From: Streptomyces sp. NBC_00223
GTDB taxonomy: Bacteria > Actinomycetota > Actinomycetes > Streptomycetales > Streptomycetaceae
NCBI RefSeq assembly: GCF_036199905.1
Contig: NZ_CP108109.1
Span: 3,457,501 to 3,521,500, forward strand
DNA length: 64,000 nucleotides
Direction: 5' to 3'
Shown: one piece after another, positions 10,218-18,005 of the stretch
Layout: every line of letters begins with the position of its first letter
Position numbering within the stretch: position 1 is the first letter of the stretch
The notes under the pieces: model-generated
The model's database searches: none
Told to the model about the DNA's origin: nothing
The model's input: only the letters and a program-made list of their open reading frames with translations
Position numbers and translations under genes: made by a program

Positions 10218-10363
10218 GGATGGCGCGCGCCTTGTGTGAACGCTGCCCGACCGATGCCTTCAACGCATCGCTCCCCGCCGGTCGCTGGTTGCCACACTTC
10301 TGGAGATCCGGGTGCGACAGCCAGCGACCAGGGCGATGTGTCGGCGTCCTGAGCGGGCGGATC

Positions 10364-12340
10364 CTAGTCAGTGAGAGGGAGCATCCCCTCGCCGACGGGC
10401 AGTTCTATGTCTCGGGGGGGCAGCGGCACGCGGGCACCGTGCTCAACTGGACGGACCAACCGGTGGGCGCGCATGGACTCAAGGACTTCCTTGCGTTGTG
10501 CGCGCGGCCGGCCCCAGCGTTCGAGCCACCATTCGGCGACCTTGGCGTCAGCGTCCGGGAGGTCTGGATCCAGAAGGTACTGCGGTTCTCGGTCGACTCC
10601 GAGTGAGTAGTCACGGAGGTTCTCGACCAACGGAACACCGTAGAGGATGCGTTCCCGCCCGTGCCGGAGGAGTTCGTTCGCCGGCCATCCGAGTGCCGCG
10701 AGCCCCAACCGCACCTTGCGCAGGCGAGGACTGACGCCTTCGCCGAAGAGACTGTTTACACGGACGAGCGAGTCGCTCAACGATTGCAGCCGGGTAAGCG
10801 CGTCGACGGTCACCTCGGAGAAGTGGGAGGTTCCGAACGAGCGGGAACGTCCGAGTTCGTGGAAGCCCATCCGGGTAGCGCTGTCGCCTCCCATGACCTC
10901 TGCTGGCCAGAACAGCCGGTTGTACTGACTTGACCCGGTTCCATAGAGGGACGTGGTTCCGACGAAGGAAAGACGGGCTTCGCGCATGATCGGACGGCCT
11001 GCCATTGCGGATGCGATCTCACTGGGTCGCGCGTACTTCTTGCGATAGGCCGCGATCACAGTGGGTGAGACGGCCAATGCCCCTACCAGCTTGCCGGCGG
11101 CCAGTGCGCTATACGGTGCCACTGCACCGCAGACCGTGAGGTCGGCGATGACCGTGCCAACTCGTTCTCCTCGTGCGCGACGGACCACGCGACGCATCTG
11201 CGTACGGGCCTTCGGGTCCGAGAAGGCCTTAGCGAGCCCTTCGGCGGTGGGCGGGGACAGGTAGGAGCCCAGCAAAGTCTCGATTTCCAGCGCATCTGCG
11301 AGGGCTGCCGAGCGTTTGCTGCGAAAAAGATCTGATATGGCGCGCTCCACCCACGCATTGCGTCCGATATTGCGGATCTCACGAATGCTGGTTGTCTGGT
11401 GATGCCTCTGACGGTGCCGCTCAGCATCATCCCGCAGCCGTGCAACGGCCTCGGGTGCGGGCGTCACCAGGTCAGTGGGTTGGAGGACTCCGTCACGCAG
11501 GAGGTCTTCGAGGTAGATCTCAGTTCGCTGAGCCTCAATCCGTTGAGCTAGCCACGAAGCGCCATCGTCCGTGGGCTCCGCGCGCAGGTGCTCAAGGAAC
11601 TGGTCGGTTTCCCACCCCATCCATCGGTCTCGCTCGGCAATCTGGACGATCGGGCTGGAGATCGCCGCCAGGCCGATCACCGTATGAAATGCGGTGGCCG
11701 CGTCCCGGATCAAGATCGGCATTGACCGCCCGGGGACAGTGGCATAGGCATTGGACCACGTGTGCCGGAAGTAGCGCCAGATGTCGTGGAGCTTGAATCC
11801 GGTGCGTTCGCACGTAGAGGAATCGACGACCTGAACATAGGGCTTGACGGCGTCCGTGGCTGTAGCCGCACCCTGAAGGGCGTCTGCCAACTCCCGGCCG
11901 TCTCTCATCAGGTTGAAAACGGAGACCAGCCGGTCGCCGTGCTCGTGTGTGCGCTCCATCCCCTCGATGAATCGTCGAACGCTACTCCTGCTGAGCTGTT
12001 CGTCTCGACGGAGGAGTTCCTGGCGCCGGATCCGAGCCTTCTCCGTCGCGCGATCACCATGCGCTGACGGGGGAGCGAAGATCGCATTGGACCTGTCCAC
12101 CTTGACCGTCCAGCCCTGGTCCACGAGATCGATGACGCAATGAGCAGCTGCTGCGAGCAGAGGCTGCTCATAGAGCTTGGTGATCTTGGCGGCTAGGATC
12201 CAGTGCTCATGGCCACCCACGTCCTTGCCGTCGGCCGCAGCGCTCTCAAGTAGGGCACACAGGCGGGCGAAGCCTCGGCGTTCCTGGTGAGAGGCCTCGG
12301 TTGGCAGGCTGAGGGGAAGGAGCGCGGCCTTTTCTTTCAT
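10364..12340 (-). CDS. druA: Druantia protein DruA (DUF4338)
   Basis: This is a 658-residue protein from the ATG at 12340, which overlaps the stop of the GHKL gene in ATGA; an ATG 36 bases upstream is an alternative start. The long-form DUF4338 blocks are present in order: a tryptophan-rich segment with PGRSMPILIRD (about 200), AERDRWMGW (about 232-240), VGTVIADLTVCGAVAPYS (about 390-407), and GTTSLYGTGSSQYNRL (about 462-477), followed by FHELGRSRSFGTSHFS. These are the conserved blocks of DruA, the marker protein of type I Druantia. Its biochemical role is not established. Unlike classical type I order (druA first, same strand as druE), it is the last gene of a convergent operon behind a GHKL ATPase. 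Confidence 0.85.
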   Translation of the reverse strand: MKEKAALLPLSLPTEASHQERRGFARLCALLESAAADGKDVGGHEHWILAAKITKLYEQPLLAAAAHCVIDLVDQGWTVKVDRSNAIFAPPSAHGDRATEKARIRRQELLRRDEQLSRSSVRRFIEGMERTHEHGDRLVSVFNLMRDGRELADALQGAATATDAVKPYVQVVDSSTCERTGFKLHDIWRYFRHTWSNAYATVPGRSMPILIRDAATAFHTVIGLAAISSPIVQIAERDRWMGWETDQFLEHLRAEPTDDGASWLAQRIEAQRTEIYLEDLLRDGVLQPTDLVTPAPEAVARLRDDAERHRQRHHQTTSIREIRNIGRNAWVERAISDLFRSKRSAALADALEIETLLGSYLSPPTAEGLAKAFSDPKARTQMRRVVRRARGERVGTVIADLTVCGAVAPYSALAAGKLVGALAVSPTVIAAYRKKYARPSEIASAMAGRPIMREARLSFVGTTSLYGTGSSQYNRLFWPAEVMGGDSATRMGFHELGRSRSFGTSHFSEVTVDALTRLQSLSDSLVRVNSLFGEGVSPRLRKVRLGLAALGWPANELLRHGRERILYGVPLVENLRDYSLGVDREPQYLLDPDLPDADAKVAEWWLERWGRPRAQRKEVLESMRAHRLVRPVEHGARVPLPPRDIELPVGEGMLPLTD

Positions 12341-13863
12341 GACTTCTGGAGCATCCGTCCGTAGGTCCTGCTCCAAAGTTGCAGGAGAGTATCGCAGCTC
12401 TGGCCATCTCGGCCCAGGAGCGTTGTGGTGCGGGCAAGCGACAAGAGGAAGAGCTCGAGGGCGACGCGCAGTTCTCCTGCCGCCTCGTCGCTCAAGGTCT
12501 GCAGCGGGTGGTAGAGCGCAGCAAAAGCAGGGTGATCAACGTTTAGCGTCACGTCGAGCGTGCGCCGCTTCAGGGCCGAGGTGAACATGGTCCCGACTGG
12601 GAGTTGCTGTGATCCGATCCGGTAGGACAATGCGCCTGAACCCCTCCCCGTCCTTCGGATCACAGGCAGGTCGAGATCAGCGGCCTCGGCGATCCGGCAT
12701 GACGTCTCCGTCGCCGCCCGAAACTTGACCTCCTCGAAGGCCTGACGTGTGCGAGAGTTCAACAGCCGGGCAATCGACTCCAACTCCGGCCCGAGTGCTT
12801 CTTGGAGCACCTGGGAGGGCCGCACGCCCTGCTTGTTGATGGTGATGCCGAAGTGCTCATCGAGCACAGGGTCGAACTCGATCTCGCAGCGCCACCAGTC
12901 GTCGTAGTTCTCCTTTCGCTTCCCGCCCATGAGGTGCCAGCCGCTTGCGATCTCACGACCAGCGCGGAGAATCGAGACGCCAGCGCCCCCTACGATGCCG
13001 ACACGTCGCTTGGTCACGTTGTCGAGATGGTGCCAGTGATGAACTGGGAGCATGGTGAACCGAACCGTGACGAAGGCCGTTTCGCCCGAAGATGATGCCA
13101 GTTCGTAGCGGAGCGGCTCGAAGGGCATACATGCGCTGCGGCCCTCGATATTGGCTGTGAGGAGCAGGGGGTCGACCGGGTCGACTTGCTTCCCGTTAAT
13201 ACTCAGGGTGACATCACCGTTGCTGAGAAACCTTCGATACATGCGGCCCAGGTCGCGGCGCAAGGCACGTTCGAGCCAAGCCAGACGCTTGTACTCGATG
13301 CGGTCACAGTTCCGCCAGACTACAAGGCAGCCCGACCCCATGGTGCCACCGCTCCATCGGCGAGCGCGAAGGTTGACCGGAGAACCTCCGACGATCGCAT
13401 CAACATCCAAGCAAACCTGGTGAGCAGCCTTGCTGCCTTGCCACGAAGCCACCTCGACTCGCCTGGCCTGGCTAAGAGACGCGGCAGGCAGGCCCATGCC
13501 GAATCGGCCGAACGACTTCCGCTCGTCGAAGCGGGATGAGCCGCCGAACCGTAGGCACGCCTCGAGCTCCGGGCGAGACATGCCCACCCCGTTGTCCTCG
13601 ACTCGGACCTCCGGGAATCCGCCGACCGCGGGCCGCACGATTGTGATGGAAATCACCGAAGCCGCCGCTTGTAGTGAGTTGTCGATGACTTCAGCGAGGG
13701 CGGTTGAGAGGCTGACGTACCCGGACTCGCGGACTGCGCGGATGAAGTTGCAGGAGACCAGAAGGTCGTCCTTGCGGTGGTTCTGCTGGACCATGGCTCT
13801 CCCGATGACGTGCTCGATCCCTACGTCGAGAGTAGCTGCATCGATGCCGCCTTGGAAGCTCAA
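12337..13863 (-). CDS. GHKL (Hsp90/MutL-type) ATPase of the Druantia-like locus
   Basis: The protein has up to 508 residues. The GHKL ATP-binding fold is clear: N box with E58 and N61 (ALAEVIDNSLQAA), G1 box VEDNGVGM (about 88-95), and G2 box GRFGMGL (about 117-123). A MutL/Hsp90-like second domain probably follows. The longest start is a TTG at 13863; an ATG at 13794 after GGGAGA is also possible, because the ATPase fold begins after it. The stop overlaps druA by four bases and only 19 bases separate it from the upstream Fpg-like gene. Dimeric, ATP-gated clamping around DNA or a partner is known for the superfamily and inferred here. It is not a sensor kinase: no HisKA or membrane segment is seen. 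Confidence 0.85.
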   Translation of the reverse strand: MSFQGGIDAATLDVGIEHVIGRAMVQQNHRKDDLLVSCNFIRAVRESGYVSLSTALAEVIDNSLQAAASVISITIVRPAVGGFPEVRVEDNGVGMSRPELEACLRFGGSSRFDERKSFGRFGMGLPAASLSQARRVEVASWQGSKAAHQVCLDVDAIVGGSPVNLRARRWSGGTMGSGCLVVWRNCDRIEYKRLAWLERALRRDLGRMYRRFLSNGDVTLSINGKQVDPVDPLLLTANIEGRSACMPFEPLRYELASSSGETAFVTVRFTMLPVHHWHHLDNVTKRRVGIVGGAGVSILRAGREIASGWHLMGGKRKENYDDWWRCEIEFDPVLDEHFGITINKQGVRPSQVLQEALGPELESIARLLNSRTRQAFEEVKFRAATETSCRIAEAADLDLPVIRRTGRGSGALSYRIGSQQLPVGTMFTSALKRRTLDVTLNVDHPAFAALYHPLQTLSDEAAGELRVALELFLLSLARTTTLLGRDGQSCDTLLQLWSRTYGRMLQKS

Positions 13864-13882
13864 CGTTTGGCTGCTGCGCAGG

Positions 13883-14266
13883 TCATTCGGGCTGGGCTGA
13901 GATCATGGCCGTGATCCGCTTCGTCTTCGCGGGCTCGGTGAGATCCAGGCCCGATCCGTCGTCCATGAGGAGGCGTACGGTGGGGCGGGCGGCCCCGGCC
14001 ACCAGCCGAAATGGTTCTGCGGCCTCGCGCAGGACAACCCGACCGGTCCGCTGAAGATCGAACGTGATGACGTGGCTGGCCGTGTGGATGTTGATGGTTC
14101 GCTCGACGATCCCAACCGCCCTTACAACTTCACCCACAAGTGATTCTGGCGACGGTGAAACGGACTTCAGCGAGTTGATGCCGAGCACCTGCAACGCTGA
14201 GATTGTCCGCCCCTTGAGGTGCGCCAAGAGGGGGTTGATCTCCGCTGCGGACTGGATGATAGCCAT
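13883..14266 (-). CDS. Orphan Fpg/Nei N-terminal-domain-like protein
   Basis: The product has 127 residues and is the first gene of the druA operon. The sequence follows the spacing of the Fpg/Nei N-terminal beta-sandwich: HLKGRTISALQV, then ESLVGEVVRAVG, then VITFDLQRTGRVVL, then RLLMDDGSGLDLTEPAKTKR, matching the family's GRRI, LVG, LLDL-GMSGRL, DDG-LRFTDPRRFG succession. It lacks the N-terminal catalytic Pro-Glu, the Lys of the active site, the H2TH domain and the zinc finger, so it should not be a glycosylase. A DNA-shape or damage-recognising subunit is a reasonable inference. No strong Shine-Dalgarno site precedes the ATG at 14266; AGGAGG lies 28 bases upstream. Confidence 0.65.
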   Translation of the reverse strand: MAIIQSAAEINPLLAHLKGRTISALQVLGINSLKSVSPSPESLVGEVVRAVGIVERTINIHTASHVITFDLQRTGRVVLREAAEPFRLVAGAARPTVRLLMDDGSGLDLTEPAKTKRITAMISAQPE

Positions 14267-14454
14267 GGGAACATCATGGCCGAAGCAGGGAGAGGTGGGC
14301 GAACCTCCTGTGGCAAACTGTGAATATTCGGGCTTATCGCCTGCGTTCGTAGGGCCCGGCCGGTGATGCGTCTTCTACGGTTCTCACGGCCACGACTCGG
14401 TGTCCGTAATGTGCTCAGCGGCGTTCGTGCGGAGGTCCGGGGCCTGGGCTGAGC

Positions 14455-14640
14455 CGTGCGACTGGTCGGCGTCCGTCCGCCAGGCGGCACGCGTCGTAGG
14501 GGGGAACCCCGTGGGAATCCTGGACTGCCCCGCAGTGGTGAATGGGAAACACCGCCGTCACACGTACTGGGCCCGGTGACGGGTCTGGGAAGCGACGGCG
14601 ATAGGAGCGCTCCCGCCAGGGGATGTACGCAGATCTTCGT
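14455..14640 (+). promoter_or_regulatory. Cobalamin riboswitch (probably orphaned)
   Basis: The stretch contains the hallmark order of actinobacterial cobalamin riboswitches: GGGGAACCCCGTGGGAATCC near 14501-14520, ACTGCCCCGCAGTGGTGAAT near 14524-14543, the CACCGCCGTCACACG-ACTGGGCC segment, then GGGAAGCGACGG near 14587-14598 and ATAGGAG just after. Several positions deviate from consensus. Downstream on the same strand lies only a broken cobalamin-binding-protein fragment, so the element probably no longer controls a working gene. Boundaries are approximate. Confidence 0.7.
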
Positions 14641-14741
14641 CGCGGTGGACGCCGGAAGCCGGTGGTCGCCCTGGTGCCCGTAGTGACGGGCAGCGGGGTT
14701 CGACCCTGAGTCACTGAGCAGCCGGAGATCTCGCAGGCGGT

Positions 14742-14906
14742 GGCGGGGCGGCGCATCAGGGCTCTTCGCTGTACACCATGGACACCGGTCTGCTGGCTGC
14801 TCTCGCGCCGGACATGGTGCTGACGCAGGATCTCTGCTAAGTCTGCGCCGTCTCCTATGAGGCGGTGGCCGACACGGTGCAAGTGCTGGCCGGCCCTCGC
14901 CCCCGG
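14742..14906 (+). pseudogene. Remnant of cobalamin-binding (BtuF-like) protein gene
   Basis: In the frame of position 14769 the DNA reads [19 protein letters not shown], then LTQDLC, a TAA stop at 14838, then VCAVSYEAVADTVQVLAG. This is the characteristic core of BtuF-like cobalamin-binding proteins (LDxxLLxxLxPDLVLTQDLCxVCAV), with one sense codon between the two cysteines turned into a stop. Nothing recognisable continues on either side before the IS3 element at 14991. Together with the riboswitch 100 bases upstream it is the residue of a B12-regulated uptake gene. Confidence 0.7.
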
Positions 14907-15024
14907 GATGACCCCGGCAGAAGAGCTCGCCCACCTCATTCGCCGCGAGGAAAATGCCTGACCATTGACAATCTGCTAGAGCTGTGCAGGGGTGAAGTTT
15001 CCCCGTGATCTCGGACACTCGTTC

Positions 15025-15906
15025 TTATGCGGCGATGGTGTGCCGCTGTCGGGTCTCGTGCGGGGTCAGGTAGCCCCAGTTGGGGTGTTTGCGTAGTCGG
15101 CGCCGGTTGTAGAAGGTCTCGATGAAGGAGAAGACCTCGGTGCGGGCGGTTGCCCTGTCGGGCCAGGTCCGGGTGCCGATCTCGGCTTTGAGAACCGCCC
15201 AGAAGCTCTCGGCTGCGGCGTTGTCGTAACACGAGCCGGTGCGTCCGGTGCTCGCCCTCATGCCCAACCTGGTTACCTCGCTGCGGAATTGAGCCGAGGT
15301 GTATTCGCTTCCGCGGTCGCTGTGCGCGATGCAGTCCGGTTCCAGGCGACCGCGTCCGTGGGCCTTGTGCAGGGCGTCGACGACCAGGTCGGCGCGGTGG
15401 TGGTCGGCCATCGACCAGCCGACGATCTCGCGGGTGGCCAGGTCCAGCCAGCAGGCGAGGTAGAGCCAGCCCTCCTCGGTCGGCAGGTAGGTGATGTCGC
15501 CGACCAGGCGGGTGCCGGGCCGGTCCGCGGTGAAGTCACGGCCGATCAGGTCCGGTGCGGGCCGCGCCTGCTTGTCCGGCCGGGTCAGCGACCGGCGGTG
15601 ACGGCGGGTGACTCCGGCGATGCCTCGTTCGCGCATCAGCCGCTCGACACGCTTGCGGTTCACGCCATGGCCCAGCCGCCGCAGCTCGGCATGAACGCGC
15701 GGGACGCCGTAGGCGCCCCTGGAGGCCAGGTGGACCACCGTGATCTCGTGCACGAGTGCTTCGTCGGCCCGACGGCGCGCGCGCCGGGTGTCCTCGCCGT
15801 CGCTCCAGGCGTAGAAGGAGGAGCGAGGAACACCGAGTACGCGGCAGAGCAGGGTGACCGGGTAGGTGGCCTTCTCCGCCGCGATGAACCGGTAGACCTC
15901 GCTCAC
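15025..15906 (-). CDS. IS3-family transposase OrfB (integrase core)
   Basis: The product has 293 residues. The rve-type catalytic core shows the DDE triad: D in GDITYLP, D in SDRGSEYTS and E in AAESFWAVLK, with the HTH_21 region (SRGAYGVPRVHAELRR) before it. Its GTG start overlaps the orfA stop (GTGA), but the -1 frame is open back to a run of six A at 15939-15944 inside orfA, so the active transposase is probably an OrfAB fusion made by -1 frameshifting, as known for IS3. The reading frame is intact, so the element may be active. Confidence 0.9.
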   Translation of the reverse strand: MSEVYRFIAAEKATYPVTLLCRVLGVPRSSFYAWSDGEDTRRARRRADEALVHEITVVHLASRGAYGVPRVHAELRRLGHGVNRKRVERLMRERGIAGVTRRHRRSLTRPDKQARPAPDLIGRDFTADRPGTRLVGDITYLPTEEGWLYLACWLDLATREIVGWSMADHHRADLVVDALHKAHGRGRLEPDCIAHSDRGSEYTSAQFRSEVTRLGMRASTGRTGSCYDNAAAESFWAVLKAEIGTRTWPDRATARTEVFSFIETFYNRRRLRKHPNWGYLTPHETRQRHTIAA

Positions 15907-16202
15907 CGGTCGCTCTCCCGCGCGAAGAAGGCCGTGGCTTTTTTCAGGACCTCGATGGTCTTCTGCTGTTCGAGGTTCTGCCGGCGAAGGCGACGCAATT
16001 CCTCGTGCTCGGCGCTGGTCAGTTCGCCCGGGCCGCCCTCGCCGCGGTCGATCTTGTCCTGCTTGACCCAGCTCCGCAGCCCCTCGGGGCTCACTCCCAG
16101 GCCTCGGGCCACCTCGGTGACCGTTTTGCTGGAGGATCGGGCCAGCGCGACGGCATCACGCTTGAACTCCTCCGAGTACCGCTTGCCCTGCTTGTTGCTC
16201 AC
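15903..16202 (-). CDS. IS3-family transposase OrfA
   Basis: The product has 99 residues with an N-terminal helix-turn-helix (YSEEFKRDAVALARSS through GLRSWVKQ) that binds the element's ends, followed by a leucine-rich coiled coil (EELRRLRRQNLEQQKTIEVL) for dimerisation. This is the standard OrfA layout (HTH_Tnp_1). Near its end, codons AAA AAA GCC provide the frameshift site into orfB. The start is an ATG at 16202. Confidence 0.9.
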   Translation of the reverse strand: MSNKQGKRYSEEFKRDAVALARSSSKTVTEVARGLGVSPEGLRSWVKQDKIDRGEGGPGELTSAEHEELRRLRRQNLEQQKTIEVLKKATAFFARESDR

Positions 16203-16269
16203 CTGGCTCTACTTCCTCTGGGACCACGTCCCAGTCTCCAGGTGTCCAGGTCAACGGGGAAGCTTCACC

Positions 16270-17205
16270 GCCGCCGTTGTCCCCGCCCTCACAGCACCCA
16301 AGCAGGTCGGCGCAAGCGATGTCGCTCGCTTGCAAGCGAAGCTCACCACGATCATCGATCAAGATCACAAGTACGGCGGCCTCATCAGTATTGAGACCCT
16401 CGCCTCCGCCCTGGCCGGAGAATCCTTGTCGCTTTTGCAACGAGGCGCTACCAGCCAGAGAGTCCGCAACAGCCTCTACGCCTCCGCGGCGAGCTTTACC
16501 TCCAGCGCCTTGTGGGCCGCGATCGACGGTCGCCGGTTCAACGAAGCTCAGCGCTATCTTGATCGCGCGTCCACTTTGGCAGCGATGTCCGGCGACCCGA
16601 CAATCCAGTTCCGGATCTGGTCCCATGCAGGGAGTCTTTACCGCCACCTCGGACGCCCCATAGACGCTCTGGCCGCGAATGACGTGGCTCGCAACTTGTC
16701 GGTAGCCCGCCGAGACCCTTTATTTGCCTCGTTGGGTCACGCAAGACACGCCGCGATTCTCGGACTCACACGAGATGCGGTGGCCGTGGAACGCGCCATC
16801 GGCCAAGCACGAGCCGCCTACAGCCGGGCCGACCTGGACGATGAGCGGCCGGCCTGGATCAGGGCGTTCTTCGACCAGGCCGAGATTGAAAGCCTTGCCC
16901 TCACCGCTCATCTGGCGCTGGGCAACTACGAACGCGCCGAGGCCCACGCTCACCGCGGCATGGCGCAACTTCGCCCTCAGATGCTGCGAAGTCGGGCTAT
17001 CGCCACCGCTCGCCTCGCTCACGCCCAACTCGGCCAGGGCGACCTTGAGCACGCGGTTTCCACGGCCATCAGTACGAAGAGTTCACATCCGCGAGTTACC
17101 CGAATGTTGGAAGAGTTCGGTAGCAAGCTGCGCGCTATGGCCCCCCACAGCGAAGCAGAGAAGATGTGGGATGAATACACCAACTCTGGAGGGGATTCCT
17201 TGTGA
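16270..17205 (+). pseudogene. TPR-type transcriptional regulator, front removed by IS3
   Basis: The coding frame continues straight out of the IS3 end and encodes about 310 residues typical of the C-terminal part of streptomycete XRE-TPR regulators: VGASDVARLQAKLTTIIDQD followed by KYGG, then a series of helical pairs (RRFNEAQRYLDRASTLAAM, RPIDALAANDVARNLSVA, NYERAEAHAHRGMAQL). The N-terminal helix-turn-helix is missing, and no fragment of it is found to the left of the IS. The end overlaps the GNAT start by four bases, the usual operon layout of this regulator-acetyltransferase pair. It cannot bind DNA in its present form unless part of it lies elsewhere. Confidence 0.75.
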
Positions 17206-17741
17206 CCTCAGTAGATATCGACCTCCGTCACTTCCGTGAGATCGAGCCTGTCTGGGACACCTTGATCCAGGTCTACGCAGAGGTACGAACCGATCGCCTT
17301 CACGATCCGCACTACTCGGTCGAACGATACGGAGAACGTCTGGCCCGGCACGCGTCCGAGCCGGGTTGGGAAGCCGTCGTCGGCTACGACGGGGAAGACG
17401 CCGTTGGATACGCGTACGCCAACACCATCAATCAGGGTGACCGCTACTGGAAGCGAGTCACCAGCCCAGTTCCGGACTCGCTCACGGAAATCCCCACGGT
17501 GGCCCTCAAGGAGATCATGGTTCGCGTGCCGTGGCGCAAGACGGGAGCCTCCCGCAGGATTCACGATGACCTCTTGGCTCAGCGCTCCGAGACCCAGGTG
17601 ACCCTCATGGTCAATCCCTTGGCGGGCGAAGGAAAAGTCCACGCCCTCTACGAAGCGTGGGGCTATGCCGACATCGGAACAAGCCAGCCTTCGCCGGATT
17701 CACCGGTTCTGATGGCCATGGTGTCTACAATTACCAGATAG
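17202..17741 (+). CDS. GNAT-family acetyltransferase
   Basis: The product has 179 residues. The GTG start overlaps the stop of the regulator pseudogene. The GNAT fold is seen in the order EAVVGYDGEDAVGYAYANT (beta strands 2-4), then the acetyl-CoA-binding segment IMVRVPWRKTGASRRIHDDL (motif A, with a degenerate Q/RxxGxG/A loop), then VNPLAGEGKVHALYEAWGY (motif B). The substrate is unknown. The gene appears intact although the regulator that should precede it has lost its N-terminus, so expression may now depend on transcription from the IS3 side. Confidence 0.8.
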   Translation: MTSVDIDLRHFREIEPVWDTLIQVYAEVRTDRLHDPHYSVERYGERLARHASEPGWEAVVGYDGEDAVGYAYANTINQGDRYWKRVTSPVPDSLTEIPTVALKEIMVRVPWRKTGASRRIHDDLLAQRSETQVTLMVNPLAGEGKVHALYEAWGYADIGTSQPSPDSPVLMAMVSTITR

Positions 17742-17832
17742 CAGTGGGCAGTTCTGGACTCGCACTCGTTCTTCGGCCGACCGAACAGCGACCAGGTTGA
17801 CGACCCACCTGACCGTGGCCCGCCCCTACAGC

Positions 17833-17842
17833 AGCCACCTGC
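17833..17842. repeat. Target-site duplication, left copy (ISAs1 no. 1)
   Basis: AGCCACCTGC directly precedes the left end of the ISAs1 element and recurs at 19223-19232 directly after its right end. A 10-bp direct repeat is typical for ISAs1-family insertion and shows this copy inserted by simple transposition. Confidence 0.9.
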
Positions 17843-17939
17843 CAGGGTCTTTGAGAAGTGCTGAGGTGGGTGGTTCGCCTGCTGAGTACCGGATGTGACG
17901 GCTTGTCGGCTTCTGTCGATGCTGGCCCTGGATGCAGAA

Positions 17940-18005
17940 CAGGCATGGCCGTTGGTGATCATGTGGGTGTCTAGTCCGTATGAGCACCGAGCGAGTCCAT
18001 GCCTG
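17940..18005 (+). promoter_or_regulatory. Start-codon-burying stem-loop of ISAs1 no. 1
   Basis: CAGGCATGG (17940-17948) pairs with CCATGCCTG (17997-18005), and inside it GGTGATCAT pairs with ATGAGCACC with one mismatch. The transposase ATG (17999-18001) lies in the 3' arm. The second ISAs1 at 24447-24513 has the same layout with compensating base changes, which supports a real RNA structure. It probably blocks translation on read-through transcripts entering from outside, a protection known from other insertion sequences. Confidence 0.7.

Larger units (their letters stand above)
14991..16269 (-). mobile_element. IS3-family insertion sequence
   Basis: Imperfect inverted ends are visible: GGTGAAGTTTCCCCGT from 14991 rightwards, and on the other strand GGTGAAGCTTCCCCGT from 16269; both continue to a shared GGACAC. 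About 1.28 kb, with overlapping orfA and orfB on the minus strand. No flanking target duplication could be identified. The right end abuts the truncated TPR regulator gene. Confidence 0.85.

Noticed and set aside
12337..13863. Sensor histidine kinase
   Set aside because: The GHKL boxes fit, but there is no HisKA dimerisation helix, sensor domain or membrane segment, and no response regulator gene is adjacent.
14991..16269. Target-site duplication of IS3 no. 1
   Set aside because: The 3-5 bases on each side do not match whichever end position is assumed.
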